Of a DNA stretch of 64,000 bases, positions 53,025-61,637 are shown piece after piece. Position 1 is the first letter of the stretch; each line of letters opens with the position of its first letter. The stretch is from positions 2,108,001 through 2,172,000 of the forward strand of contig NZ_AP023180.1 in the NCBI RefSeq assembly GCF_013426915.1, in the 5' to 3' direction. The position numbers and the translations under genes were made by a program. A model generated the notes under the pieces. It was not told the origin of the DNA, did not search any database, and saw nothing but the letters and a program-made list of their open reading frames with translations. The stretch comes from Paraburkholderia sp. PGU19 (lineage in GTDB: Bacteria > Pseudomonadota > Gammaproteobacteria > Burkholderiales > Burkholderiaceae).

Positions 53025-54554
53025 ATGGCCAATTCACCTGCAACTACGGCGCCGCCGTTGAGCGCCGCCGCGATCGCGCTGAACCGCTTCGGTCTCGGCG
53101 CGCGCGCCGACGAAGCGCCACCGGTGAACCCGAAGAACTGGCTGCTCGCGCAGTTCGACGCCTATCAGCCGATGCCCGCGGCATGGGCTGCGCAACTGAC
53201 ATCGCTGGCGATTGCTGCGGATCTGGCCGACGAACGCCAGCAGGCGATAGCAAACACCGCAACCAACGCAACGAACGCCACCGCGAGCGGCGCGAATGCC
53301 GCCAGCGCGCCGAACCTCGCCAGCAACGCGGATGACGCGCGCAAAGCCGCCCGTCAGGCCGCGAACAAGGCGCAGCGCATGGAAGCGCGCGACACGTACC
53401 GCGCAGCCGTGAACGCGCGTGTCGCGAGTGCGCTGACGACGCCCGCGCCGTTCGTCGAACGGCTCGTGCACTTCTGGTCGAATCACTTCGCGGTTTCCAT
53501 CGACAAAGGCCGCGTCGCGCCGTTCGCCGGCGCATTCGAAGCGGAGGCGATCCGCCCGCACGTGCTCGGGCGCTTCGAAGACATGCTGGTGGCCGTCGAG
53601 CGTCATCCCGCGATGCAGCTTTTTCTCGACCAGACGCGCTCGGTCGGACCCGACAGCGTCGCCGCGTTGCGCGCCGCGCAGCGCAATCCGAACCGCAAGC
53701 CCGGACTCAATGAAAACCTCGCGCGCGAGATCATGGAGCTGCATACGCTCGGGGTGCGCAGTGGCTACACGCAGGACGACGTCACCGAGTTCGCGCGCGC
53801 CATGACGGGCTGGAGCATTGCGGCCGTGCAAGGCCCGCAGGCGAACAACGCAAACAGCGCAAACGCGAACGCCGCGCCGCCGGGTGCGTTCATGTTCCGT
53901 CCGCAATTGCACGAGCCGGGCACACGGACCATCATGGGCCGCCGCTACGACCAGCCGGGCGAAGGGCAAACGCTCGCGGTGCTGCACGATCTGTCGAGCG
54001 CGCCCGCCACCGCGACGCATATCGCGACCAAGCTCGCGCGCCACTTCGTCGCGGACAATCCGCCGCCCGATGTAGTCGACCAGCTGGCGACAGCCTTCAT
54101 GCGAAGCAGCGGCGATCTGCCCACGGTCTATCGCGCGCTGATCGACAGTGACGCCGCGTGGTCGCCCGTTGCCGTCAAGTTCAAGTCGCCCTGGGAATGG
54201 ACGGTTTCGTCGATGCGCGGCCTCGGCATGCACAACCTGAACGACGGCGCGAACACCGTGCAGATGGCGCCCGTGCTGACGCAACTTGGTCAGCAGGTGT
54301 GGCGCCCCGGCTCGCCGGCCGGCTATGACGATATCGCCGCGAGCTGGGCCGCGCCCGATGCGCTCGTGCGGCGTGTCGAGATCGCGCAGCGTTTCGCGGC
54401 GCGCGTCGGTGATCGGCTCGATGCGCGCTCGCTGGGGCAGACGCTGACGGCAGGTTCGCTGAGCGAGCCGACGCAGCTCGCCGTGTCGCGTGCGGAAAGC
54501 GCATCGACGGCGCTCGCGCTGCTGCTCGTCTCGCCCGATTTCCAACGGAGATGA
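53025..54554 (+). CDS. DUF1800 family protein
   Basis: This 509-residue protein matches DUF1800, whose core includes AALNRFGLGA-like AIALNRFGLGARADE, VERLVHFWSNHFAVS, NENLAREIMELHTLGVRSGY and FARAMTGWS. Two Asn/Ala-rich inserts (about residues 82-110 and 273-285) look disordered. No signal peptide is evident. I prefer the ATG at 53025 with AGGAGC upstream over 52983. It overlaps the DUF1501 gene by four bases; this pairing is widespread in bacteria and of unknown function, perhaps in surface or matrix assembly. Confidence 0.9.
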   Translation: MANSPATTAPPLSAAAIALNRFGLGARADEAPPVNPKNWLLAQFDAYQPMPAAWAAQLTSLAIAADLADERQQAIANTATNATNATASGANAASAPNLASNADDARKAARQAANKAQRMEARDTYRAAVNARVASALTTPAPFVERLVHFWSNHFAVSIDKGRVAPFAGAFEAEAIRPHVLGRFEDMLVAVERHPAMQLFLDQTRSVGPDSVAALRAAQRNPNRKPGLNENLAREIMELHTLGVRSGYTQDDVTEFARAMTGWSIAAVQGPQANNANSANANAAPPGAFMFRPQLHEPGTRTIMGRRYDQPGEGQTLAVLHDLSSAPATATHIATKLARHFVADNPPPDVVDQLATAFMRSSGDLPTVYRALIDSDAAWSPVAVKFKSPWEWTVSSMRGLGMHNLNDGANTVQMAPVLTQLGQQVWRPGSPAGYDDIAASWAAPDALVRRVEIAQRFAARVGDRLDARSLGQTLTAGSLSEPTQLAVSRAESASTALALLLVSPDFQRR

Positions 54555-55717
54555 CCATGCTCACTCGCCGCAGTTTCGTGCGCATCGCAGCCGCTGGCGC
54601 GGGCGCGATGCTCGTCGCGCCGCAGATCGTGTTCGCGCGCGCTGCGACCGACCGCCGCTTCGTGTTCGTGATCCAGCGCGGCGCCGCCGACGGGCTGAAC
54701 ATCGTCGTGCCGTACGCGGACCCTGCGTATTCGACATTGCGTGGCGCGCTGACCGTCGATACGTCGGCTTCGACGAAGCTCGACGGCACGTTCGCGCTGC
54801 ATCCGTCGCTCGTGCAGATCGGGCAGATGTACGGGCGGCGCGAGGCGCTGTTTGTGCACGCCGTCGCGTCGCCGTATCGCGACCGGTCGCATTTCGACGG
54901 ACAGAACGTGCTGGAGACGGGCGGATCTTCCGCGTATCAGGTGAAGGATGGCTGGCTCAACCGGCTCGTCGGCATGATGCCGGGCGCAACGTCGACGACG
55001 CCCGAGAACGCGATCGCGTTCGCGCCAACCGTGCCGATGGCGTTGCGCGGTGCGGCGAACGTCGCGTCGTATGCGCCTTCCGGGCTGCCGCAGGCGCCCG
55101 ACGATCTGCTCGCGCGCGTTTCGCAACTCTACGAACAGGACGCGCAATTGCGTCCGCTGTGGGAATCGGCGATGGCGGCGCGCGGTCTCGCGGGCGATGC
55201 GGGCGCGCGCCAGGACCCGGCGAGTCTCGGCAAGCTGGCGGCCGGGTTTCTGTCGCGCGAAGACGGGCCGCGCATTGCGATGATCGAAACGGGCGGCTGG
55301 GACACGCATAGCGCGCAGATGCCGCGCCTCGCCGCCCAACTCAGGGCGCTCGACACGATGCTCGCTGCATTACGCGACGGACTCGGACCGGCGTGGAACA
55401 AGACGACGGTGCTGGTCGCCACCGAATTCGGCCGCACTGCTGCGGCGAATGGGACGGGCGGCACGGATCACGGCACGGCATCCGTCGCGATGGTGATCGG
55501 CGGCGCGGTGGCGGGCGGGCGCGTGGTCGCCGACTGGCCGGGCTTGCGGCAAGGCGATCTGTACCAGGCGCGCGACCTGAAGCCGACGGCGTCGCTCGAC
55601 GCGCTGATTACGGGCGTCGCGAGCGAAAGCCTCGGGCTCGATCCGCACCGGACTTCGCGCACGCTGTTCGCGCAAGCGGGCAGCGTGCAGCCGATGACGG
55701 GCCTGATTCGCGTGTAG
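54551..55717 (+). CDS. DUF1501 family protein with Tat-like signal
   Basis: This 388-residue protein starts MTMLTRRSFVRIAAAGAGAM, a twin-arginine signal, so it is probably exported folded. The body belongs to DUF1501, related to the sulfatase/alkaline phosphatase superfamily, with FVIQRGAADGLN near the N terminus, ETGGWDTHSAQ and TEFGRTAAANGTGGTDHG towards the C terminus, which would hold metal ligands. No activity is established. It overlaps the DUF1800 gene and precedes a YXWGXW lipoprotein. Confidence 0.92.
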   Translation: MTMLTRRSFVRIAAAGAGAMLVAPQIVFARAATDRRFVFVIQRGAADGLNIVVPYADPAYSTLRGALTVDTSASTKLDGTFALHPSLVQIGQMYGRREALFVHAVASPYRDRSHFDGQNVLETGGSSAYQVKDGWLNRLVGMMPGATSTTPENAIAFAPTVPMALRGAANVASYAPSGLPQAPDDLLARVSQLYEQDAQLRPLWESAMAARGLAGDAGARQDPASLGKLAAGFLSREDGPRIAMIETGGWDTHSAQMPRLAAQLRALDTMLAALRDGLGPAWNKTTVLVATEFGRTAAANGTGGTDHGTASVAMVIGGAVAGGRVVADWPGLRQGDLYQARDLKPTASLDALITGVASESLGLDPHRTSRTLFAQAGSVQPMTGLIRV

Positions 55718-55778
55718 GCCGCGCGAGCCGATTTAACAATCGAGCCAACAACCAGTCAACAGGGAGATGAACTCGACA

Positions 55779-56012
55779 ATGAATGGTCTGAACCTGAAAT
55801 CAACGACACTGCGCGCGCTGCTCGCGGCCACGCTCTGCGCATCGACGCTTTCCGCCTGCTATGTCGTCGAGCCCGCGCGGCCGGCGCAGCCCGCGCCCGT
55901 CGCGGAGGTCATACCTGCGGCGCCTGCGCCGGGATATCGGTGGGTGAAGGGTCACTATCGCTGGGAGGGCAATCACTGGGCATGGGTGCCGGGACACTGG
56001 CGGCCCGTTTGA
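55779..56012 (+). CDS. YXWGXW repeat-containing lipoprotein
   Basis: This 77-residue protein has a lipoprotein signal (LLAATLCASTLSAC; acylated Cys about 27), a Pro/Ala linker and YXWGXW repeats (YRWVKGHYRW, HWAWVPGHWRP). The frame also offers an ATG at 55767, but that abuts the AGGGAG ribosome-binding site, so 55779 is preferred. It follows the DUF1501 gene by about 60 bases and likely belongs to the same transcript. It resembles the protein at 50779. Confidence 0.82.
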   Translation: MNGLNLKSTTLRALLAATLCASTLSACYVVEPARPAQPAPVAEVIPAAPAPGYRWVKGHYRWEGNHWAWVPGHWRPV

Positions 56013-56051
56013 CCGCGTCCGATCCGGTTCGGAAAAAATATCGGTTGCGCG

Positions 56052-56078
56052 TGTCGATCTGAAGATGGCTCACTCGTC
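56052..56078 (+). promoter_or_regulatory. ECF42-type promoter signature (second copy)
   Basis: TGTCGA (56052-56057) and CGTC (56075-56078) with a 17-base spacer, 71 bases before the VOC gene at 56150. It shares TGTCGATCTGA and CTCGTCGT flanks with the site at 44945, while the spacer centre differs. It is probably read by the ECF42-type sigma factor encoded at 45904. Confidence 0.68.
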
Positions 56079-56149
56079 GTAGTGGTGAAGACTCGCTTAT
56101 CGGGCGAAACTTCGTCACCCATGAAACTCTTCACATCAGGAGACACGAC

Positions 56150-56635
56150 ATGTCCACGCCAGCCGTCAAGCCCATCCCCGAAGGGATGCACACGTTGACA
56201 CCGCACATCATCGTCGCGGGCGCGGCCGAAGCAATCGAGTTCTACAAGAAAGCGTTCAATGCAGTCGAGCAGGTGCGCCTGCCCGGTCCCGGCGGCAAGA
56301 TAATGCACGCGTCGCTGAAAATCGGCGATTCGACGCTGATGCTGGTCGATGAAATGCCCGATTGCGGCAACGGCGCGTCGTTCGGGCCGAAGGCGCTGAA
56401 GGGCACGCCTGTCGTGCTGCATCTGTACGTCAACGACGCTGACGCCACCATCGCACAGGCGGCGTCAGCGGGCGCGAAGGTCATCATGCCCGCGACCGAT
56501 ATGTTCTGGGGCGACCGTTACGGCCAGGTCGAAGATCCGTTCGGCCACCGCTGGTCCGTCGCGACGCACACGCGCGACGTCACGCCCGACGAAATGAAAT
56601 CGGCGATGGAGCAGATGGCGCAAGGCCGTCAATAA
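56150..56635 (+). CDS. VOC/PhnB-like protein
   Basis: This 161-residue glyoxalase-fold protein shows LTPHIIVAGAAEAIEFYKKAF, MHASLKIGDSTLML and the C-terminal GDRYGQVEDPFGHRWSVATH. That last segment is typical of PhnB-like VOC proteins. The metal-ligand set is incomplete by eye, so catalysis is uncertain. The ATG at 56150 follows AGGAGACACGAC. Its promoter carries the ECF42-type signature, and VOC proteins are frequent ECF42 partners, so it is probably part of that regulon. Another VOC gene follows 93 bases downstream. Confidence 0.9.
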   Translation: MSTPAVKPIPEGMHTLTPHIIVAGAAEAIEFYKKAFNAVEQVRLPGPGGKIMHASLKIGDSTLMLVDEMPDCGNGASFGPKALKGTPVVLHLYVNDADATIAQAASAGAKVIMPATDMFWGDRYGQVEDPFGHRWSVATHTRDVTPDEMKSAMEQMAQGRQ

Positions 56636-56728
56636 CGACCGTCGCGGGCGCGTGATTCGATGCGCGGTGATGCATCGCGCATTTCACCGCACGCTGCCGC
56701 GCCCGATACAACCATCCAAGGAGATGTG

Positions 56729-57205
56729 ATGGACAAGATTGCCACGTGCCTGTGGTTCGACGGCAATGCGGAGGAAGCCGTCCGGTTCTACACGGGCATC
56801 TTCGGGGATTCGAGCATCGGCGACATCACGCATTACGGCGAGTCGATGCCCGGCAAGGCGGGTGAAGTGCTGACGATCACCTTCCATCTGGAAGGCCGCG
56901 AATTCCTCGCGTTGAACGGCGGCCCGCAGTACACGTTTTCTCCGGCGATTTCGATGTTCGTGAAGTGCGAATCGCAAGAGGAAGTCGACGCGTTGTGGGA
57001 CGGGCTGCTCGAAGGCGGCGGCTCGCCAGTGCAATGCGGCTGGCTGACGGACCGCTTCGGCGTGTCGTGGCAGATCGTGCCGACCGCGATGATGAAGTTT
57101 CTGACGGACAAGGATCAGACGAAGGTTCAGCGCGCGATGCAGGCCATGATGCAAATGGTGAAGCTCGATGTGAAGGCGCTCGAAGCGGCTTTCAACGGGC
57201 AGTGA
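56729..57205 (+). CDS. VOC family protein (PhnB/3-dmu-9 type)
   Basis: This 158-residue protein belongs to the 3-demethylubiquinone-9-methyltransferase-like VOC group: KIATCLWFDGNAEEAVRFYT, GREFLALNGGPQYTFSPAIS and CGWLTDRFGVSWQIVP are typical. Despite the family name, methyltransferase activity is not expected from this fold. The ATG at 56729 has AAGGAGATGTG upstream. It lies in the same direction as the preceding VOC gene and may be co-transcribed from the ECF42-type promoter. Confidence 0.92.
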   Translation: MDKIATCLWFDGNAEEAVRFYTGIFGDSSIGDITHYGESMPGKAGEVLTITFHLEGREFLALNGGPQYTFSPAISMFVKCESQEEVDALWDGLLEGGGSPVQCGWLTDRFGVSWQIVPTAMMKFLTDKDQTKVQRAMQAMMQMVKLDVKALEAAFNGQ

Positions 57206-57312
57206 TTTCGGTTGAGCCTGGTGCGCGCCGCGCGTGAAGGGGTTTCGCTGCGGCGCGCGTATCTGCGATCATCGGCGCTTTCCTCTCTGCCGGCTCCTGC
57301 CGGATACGCGCG

Positions 57313-57837
57313 ATGAATCCTTCCGTCCTTGAGCTTGAAACCGATCGTCTGATCTTGCGTCCTCATGTTCGCGAGGACTTCGACGAGAGCTACGCGCTGT
57401 GGTCCGATGAGACCGTTACGCGCTTTATCGGCGGAAAGCCGTTCAGCCGCGAAGAGGTGTGGTCGCGGCTGCTGCGCTATGCCGGGCACTGGGCACTGCT
57501 CGGCTATGGCTACTGGGTGATCCGCGAGAAAAACAGCGGCCGGTTCGTTGGCGAAATCGGCTTTGCGGACTACCAGCGCGACATCGAACCGCCGCTAGAC
57601 GCACCGGAGATAGGCTGGGCGTTGATGCCGTCGATGCATGGCATCGGCTACGCGACGGAAGCCGTGCGCGGCGCGCTGACATGGTCCGATGCGACATGGC
57701 CGGAGCGTGAGACCGTGTGCATCATCGCGCCGGATAACGTGGCGTCGCGGCGGGTTGCGGCGAAATGCGGCTACGTCGAGGCGCGGCAGGCGACATACAA
57801 AGGGCATCCGACTGGCGTGTTTTGCCGCGTTGGCTAA
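57313..57837 (+). CDS. GNAT family acetyltransferase (RimJ/RimL type)
   Basis: This 174-residue protein fits the RimJ/RimL-like GNAT group: LETDRLILRPHVREDFDESY near the N terminus, EIGWALMPSMHGIGYATEAV as acetyl-CoA site, and APDNVASRRVAAKCGYVEA near the end. It may acetylate an amino group of a protein or small molecule. It is single, with gaps of about 100 bases upstream and 220 downstream. Confidence 0.9.
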   Translation: MNPSVLELETDRLILRPHVREDFDESYALWSDETVTRFIGGKPFSREEVWSRLLRYAGHWALLGYGYWVIREKNSGRFVGEIGFADYQRDIEPPLDAPEIGWALMPSMHGIGYATEAVRGALTWSDATWPERETVCIIAPDNVASRRVAAKCGYVEARQATYKGHPTGVFCRVG

Positions 57838-57953
57838 GAGTTTTTCGGGCTTTTCCTAGGGTTCCTATATCTTCCGGCCGAATTGTTTGAGGCCGCCGCC
57901 GATGCGATATTGACTGCGCGAATGCATCGGTCATCTGAACCACCCAATCGCAC

Positions 57954-58017
57954 GTAGATACAGCGTTGACACATCAACCCGCGCCGCGTAGCATGACGGT
58001 ATCTACATTGTAGATAC
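57954..58017 (+). promoter_or_regulatory. mazEF promoter and palindromic operator
   Basis: TTGACA (57966-57971) and TAGCAT (57989-57994) are spaced by 17 bases. The perfect 19-bp palindrome GTATCTACATTGTAGATAC (57999-58017) covers the expected transcription start, and a further half-site GTAGATAC lies at 57954-57961 upstream of the -35. This fits cooperative autorepression by the antitoxin or the MazEF complex. Confidence 0.75.
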
Positions 58018-58060
58018 GCGCGGCGCTTCTGCTCCCTCACGGGGTTTCAAGGAGGCAATC

Positions 58061-58366
58061 GTGTATCTGGATTTCTCGGGCGAAGGTGGGGCTATGGCTA
58101 TTCAGACAATCAAGCGGTGGGGCAACAGTCTTGCGGTGCGCATTCCAGCAAGCCTGGCGGACGAACTGCACCTGCGCGAAGATCAGGAAGTCGACATGGT
58201 GGTAGCGGATGGCGCGCTCGTCGCAACGCCCGCCATCAGGACGTTCAATTGGGACGAGTATCGCGAGCAACTCGCGGCGCGGCCCGGCGACGTGCATCCG
58301 ACCATCAATCTTGGCGTGGCTGTGGGTTCCGAACTTGCCGATCCAACGGGCCAGGACGACTGGTAA
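58061..58366 (+). CDS. mazE: MazE-like antitoxin (AbrB fold)
   Basis: This 101-residue protein has an N-terminal swapped-hairpin AbrB DNA-binding domain (IQTIKRWGNSLAVRIPASLA) and an acidic C-terminal tail ending GQDDW, suited to wrapping the toxin. The GTG at 58061 has GGAGG five bases upstream; a start at ATG 58094 (MAIQTIK) would also give a complete AbrB domain and is the main alternative. The toxin gene follows eight bases later. It is expected to repress its own promoter through the 57999 palindrome. Confidence 0.9.
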   Translation: MYLDFSGEGGAMAIQTIKRWGNSLAVRIPASLADELHLREDQEVDMVVADGALVATPAIRTFNWDEYREQLAARPGDVHPTINLGVAVGSELADPTGQDDW

Positions 58367-58374
58367 GGAGCAAC

Positions 58375-58719
58375 ATGAAGAACGGCGTTCCCGAAATCGG
58401 CGATGTGTGGTGGATGAGTCTCGAACCCGTGGTCGGGCACGAGCAGGGCGGCGGTTATCCTCGGCCCGTGGTGGTGTTGTCGCACGACGAGCACAACGGT
58501 CCGGCACAGCGCATCGTCGCTGTGCCGTGCACGTCGAAGATACGTGGCTTTTCGACGGAGATTCCCGTCTCCGCGTTGCCAAAGCCGTGCGTCGCGCTGA
58601 TCGACCAGATCACCACACTCGACTGGGTGGCGCGGCGCGGTGAGTTCAGGGAAGAGCGGATCGCGCAGCCCGAACTGGATGCGATCCGCCGCAGTTTAAA
58701 AGCATTCCTGATGATGTGA
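58375..58719 (+). CDS. mazF: MazF/PemK family endoribonuclease toxin
   Basis: This 114-residue protein has the MazF fold: GDVWWMSLEPVVGHEQGG at the N terminus with YPRPVVVLSHDEHNG, then VPCTSKIRGFSTEIPV and ALIDQITTLDW. The Arg in the PRPVVVLS strand and the Thr/Ser of PCTSK form the usual RNA-cleavage site, and both are present. AAGGAG lies before the ATG at 58375. It should cut single-stranded RNA at a short motif unless bound by the antitoxin. Confidence 0.92.
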   Translation: MKNGVPEIGDVWWMSLEPVVGHEQGGGYPRPVVVLSHDEHNGPAQRIVAVPCTSKIRGFSTEIPVSALPKPCVALIDQITTLDWVARRGEFREERIAQPELDAIRRSLKAFLMM

Positions 58720-58732
58720 AGGTGTTATTGCG

Positions 58733-59452
58733 TTACGGGCGTTGTGCCGCTATGCACGCCTGTAACGTGCGCCGCTGCGTGCCCTGCGCGTCGAAGTTCG
58801 CTTCGTCGAGCCATTGCGCGAAGCCGGCGCGCAGCGCCGGCCATTCGCCGTCGATGATCGAGAACCACGCCGTATCGCGGTTACGGCCTTTGTAAGTCAC
58901 GGCCTGCCGGAAGATACCTTCGTACGTGAAGCCGAAGCGGGCAGCCGCGGCGCGCGACGGTGCATTCAGCGAATCGCATTTCCATTCGAACCGCCGGTAG
59001 CCGAGTTCGTCGAATGCGCGCTGCATCAACAGGAAGATGGATTCCGTTGCCATGCGCGTCTTTTGCAGACGCTGCGAAAACACGACGAAGCCGACTTCGA
59101 TCACGCCGTTCGCCTTGTCGATGCGCATCAGCGAAAGCGTGCCGATGGCTTTGCCCGTCGCGAGATCGATGACGGCGTGATGCAGCGGGTCGGGGGAAGC
59201 CGCGCAGGAGGTAAGGAAGTCGCGGTACGCTTCGCGCGTGTCGAACGGGCCAACCGAAAGATAGGTCCAGTCGCGGCCGTCGGGCGCGGCGCTGTAGGCG
59301 TCGTACAGATCGTCTGCGTGGCGTTCGACGTCGACCCGTTCCAGCCGGCAGTAGCGGCCTGTCATTGGCTGATCGCCTGGCGCCTTTGCAGGTTGCCACT
59401 GTGGCATGGGTTCGCCGATAGCCTGGCCGTATTCGTTGACTCGTTGCACCAC
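58733..59452 (-). CDS. GNAT family acetyltransferase
   Basis: This 239-residue protein resembles RimJ/YjcK-like GNAT enzymes: LERVDVERHADDLYDAYSA, EVGFVVFSQRLQKTRMATES and GYRRFEWKCDSLNAPSRAAA. The frame runs 440 codons further upstream without homology; I place the start at GTG 59452, six bases from GGGAG, with GTG 59449 as alternative. It converges with mazF and is divergent from the DUF2252 gene. Confidence 0.85.
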   Translation of the reverse strand: MVQRVNEYGQAIGEPMPQWQPAKAPGDQPMTGRYCRLERVDVERHADDLYDAYSAAPDGRDWTYLSVGPFDTREAYRDFLTSCAASPDPLHHAVIDLATGKAIGTLSLMRIDKANGVIEVGFVVFSQRLQKTRMATESIFLLMQRAFDELGYRRFEWKCDSLNAPSRAAAARFGFTYEGIFRQAVTYKGRNRDTAWFSIIDGEWPALRAGFAQWLDEANFDAQGTQRRTLQACIAAQRP

Positions 59453-59671
59453 GTCATTCTCCCGTCGCGTGTACCGTTGAAGTATGCCAAGCGGGCACGA
59501 TACGGCAAAGGCTGTGCGCCCGTAAGAACCAGGTGGGCGCGATTCGATGGAGCCAGCATCGCGCGGTGTCTCGCCATCGTTCGCGAATCGTGCGCCGATT
59601 GCGAACGTTTGGAAGTGAAAGGCTGTCGGTACAGAATGACCCCGATCATTCCCCATTCGTGTGAGGTCCGC

Positions 59672-60886
59672 ATGCTCGACGTTGCTGAGGAAATCGCCCG
59701 GTTCAATGCGGGCCGTGACCCCGACCGCCACGCGATGAAATTCGCGCGCATGCGCACGTCGCCATTCGTGTTTTTGCGCGGAACCTGTCATCTGTTCTAC
59801 AGGCGTCTGTCTAAAGGCACGGTGCTCGACGGCGCGCCGCGCGCGTGGATCTGCGGCGACATGCATCTGGAGAATTTCGGCAGCTACAAGGGCGACAACC
59901 GGCTCATCTATTTCGACGTCAATGATTTTGACGAGGCGTGCCTCGCGCCCTGCCTTTACGAAATGATCCGTCTGCTGTCGAGCGTGCTGGTGGCGGCCGA
60001 CGACCTGAAGCTCAGCCGCGCCGAGGCGCTCGCGCTGTGCCATACGGCTACGGACGCTTACGCCGCCGCGCTGCGCTTCGGCAAGGCGCGCTGGATCGAA
60101 GAGGAGACGGCCGAAGGCATGGTCGGCGAACTGTTCACGGCTTTGCACCAGCGCTCGCGCGCCGATCACCTGAACCGGCGCACCGAGTTGAAGGGGAAAA
60201 AGCGGACGCTGCGCGTCGACGGCAAGAAGGCGTTGCCTGCCACGGCCGACGCACGCGCCAAGGTCGTCGCATTCATGAACGATTTCGCGAAGCACGAGCC
60301 GAATCCGCAGTTCTACGAGATCATCGACGTCGCGCGGCGCATTGCGGGTACGGGCAGTCTGGGCATCGAGCGCTATGTGATTCTCGTCGAAGGCAAGGGC
60401 TCGCCCGACGGCAATTACCTGCTCGACATGAAGCTGGCTTTGCCGTCCGCCACCGCGCCGAACGTCCATACGCCGCAGCCCAAATGGGGCAGCGAGGCCG
60501 AGCGCGTCGTCGAGATTCAGAGGCGTAATCAGGTGGTGTCGCAAGCCTTTCTGCATGCCGTCGAGTTCGAACAGCGGCCGTTCGTGCTGCGCGGCCTGCA
60601 GCCATCGGAAGACCGCGTCGCGCTCGACAACTGGAACGGCAAGCTGCCACGGCTGGAGTCCGTCGTGCGCAACATGGCCGAACTGGTCGCGTGGGCGCAC
60701 TTTCGCAGCAGCGGAAGGCAGACTTCCGCGATTGCCGACGACCTGATCGCGTTCGGCGAAGACAGCAAATGGCAATTGCCGTTGATCGATCTCGCGACGC
60801 AGTGCGAAGCGCAGGTCGTCAGCGACTGGAAGGCATACTGCGAAGCGTTCGATCGCGGCGCCTTTACACTGAACGCGAAAGCGTGA
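59672..60886 (+). CDS. DUF2252 family protein (kinase-like fold)
   Basis: This 404-residue protein matches DUF2252, related to aminoglycoside-phosphotransferase-like kinases. Signatures are RTSPFVFLRGTCHLFY, WICGDMHLENFGSYKGDNR with a catalytic-loop-like Asp/His/Asn set, and IYFDVNDFDEACLAPCLYEM. The ATP-dependent activity is unproven. I chose the ATG at 59672 with TGAGG upstream; an ATG at 59636 has no ribosome-binding site. The gene appears single. Confidence 0.88.
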   Translation: MLDVAEEIARFNAGRDPDRHAMKFARMRTSPFVFLRGTCHLFYRRLSKGTVLDGAPRAWICGDMHLENFGSYKGDNRLIYFDVNDFDEACLAPCLYEMIRLLSSVLVAADDLKLSRAEALALCHTATDAYAAALRFGKARWIEEETAEGMVGELFTALHQRSRADHLNRRTELKGKKRTLRVDGKKALPATADARAKVVAFMNDFAKHEPNPQFYEIIDVARRIAGTGSLGIERYVILVEGKGSPDGNYLLDMKLALPSATAPNVHTPQPKWGSEAERVVEIQRRNQVVSQAFLHAVEFEQRPFVLRGLQPSEDRVALDNWNGKLPRLESVVRNMAELVAWAHFRSSGRQTSAIADDLIAFGEDSKWQLPLIDLATQCEAQVVSDWKAYCEAFDRGAFTLNAKA

Positions 60887-61133
60887 ATGTTCGGGGCCGA
60901 ACGTTTCCGACCCTACGTTCGAAAAATCCGAATATGTTGCCGGGCTTTACGCCGACAGGCGAGATGTGTAAATCTGGTGGTGCGTCGTGGTCAAAAAGTG
61001 CGTGGCTTTTCTGGGTCCGTTCGCCCTGCAAATCCCGGACCGCGCCATGACCCGACGCCGTGAGCGGGCGCGCCGCCCGTAAGGCATAAACAATGCCTCC
61101 CTATGAGTCACTTCCACGACAGGAGACGGCACT

Positions 61134-61460
61134 ATGGAAATCGAAGCGACCGCATGGTTCCCGCTGGACGACTATGCGCCCGTGCGAGACGGGTGGTACG
61201 AAGTCCAGCTGGTGAGCGGAGACACGGCATTCGCTAAATTTATCGAAGGCGGATGGACGGAGAAACCGCTCCTGGTGTTCACCCACTGGCGCGGACTGAG
61301 CGAAGATCCCGCCCGCGTGGACGAACCGGAAACCATCGACGCGGAAGCCACGGCGGCCGAGGGCGTGCGTGCCGCATGGAACGCCTTCTTTCCCGGCGCG
61401 AACGGCGAAGCGCACAAACCGCTCGACGTCACGCACGGCAAGCCACCGACTACACACTGA
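61134..61460 (+). CDS. Hypothetical 108-residue acidic protein
   Basis: I do not recognise a family name. The protein has a compact N-terminal part (TAWFPLDDYAPVRDGWYEVQ, then AFAKFIEGGW and FTHWRGLSED) and an acidic Ala/Glu tail. It has no signal peptide or membrane helix. AGGAGACGGCACT precedes the ATG at 61134, and an intrinsic terminator follows the stop, which supports a real single-gene unit. Confidence 0.75.
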   Translation: MEIEATAWFPLDDYAPVRDGWYEVQLVSGDTAFAKFIEGGWTEKPLLVFTHWRGLSEDPARVDEPETIDAEATAAEGVRAAWNAFFPGANGEAHKPLDVTHGKPPTTH

Positions 61461-61482
61461 ATTTGCACCATGCGGGTCTGCG

Positions 61483-61510
61483 GGCGGCGCGATGGCGCCG
61501 CCGTTTTTTT
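61483..61510 (+). terminator. Intrinsic terminator
   Basis: GGCGGCGC (61483-61490) pairs with GCGCCGCC (61495-61502) around a GATG loop, followed by seven T residues. It ends the 61134 gene transcript. Confidence 0.85.
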
Positions 61511-61637
61511 GCCAAGAGTCTTTGCGTCGGCTTTTCGCACAACGCACGCTTGCACGGCGCATGTCGCCACGGCACCCAAGCTTCGCGTTTTGCCCGGCTT
61601 CGCTAGAATGCAGCGATCGATATCGCGAAGGTCTCTC

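Noticed and set aside
59453..60775. A 440-codon N-terminal extension of the minus-strand GNAT gene
   Set aside because: It lies antisense to the well-supported DUF2252 gene and has no homology; a GTG with good spacing to GGGAG lies at 59452.
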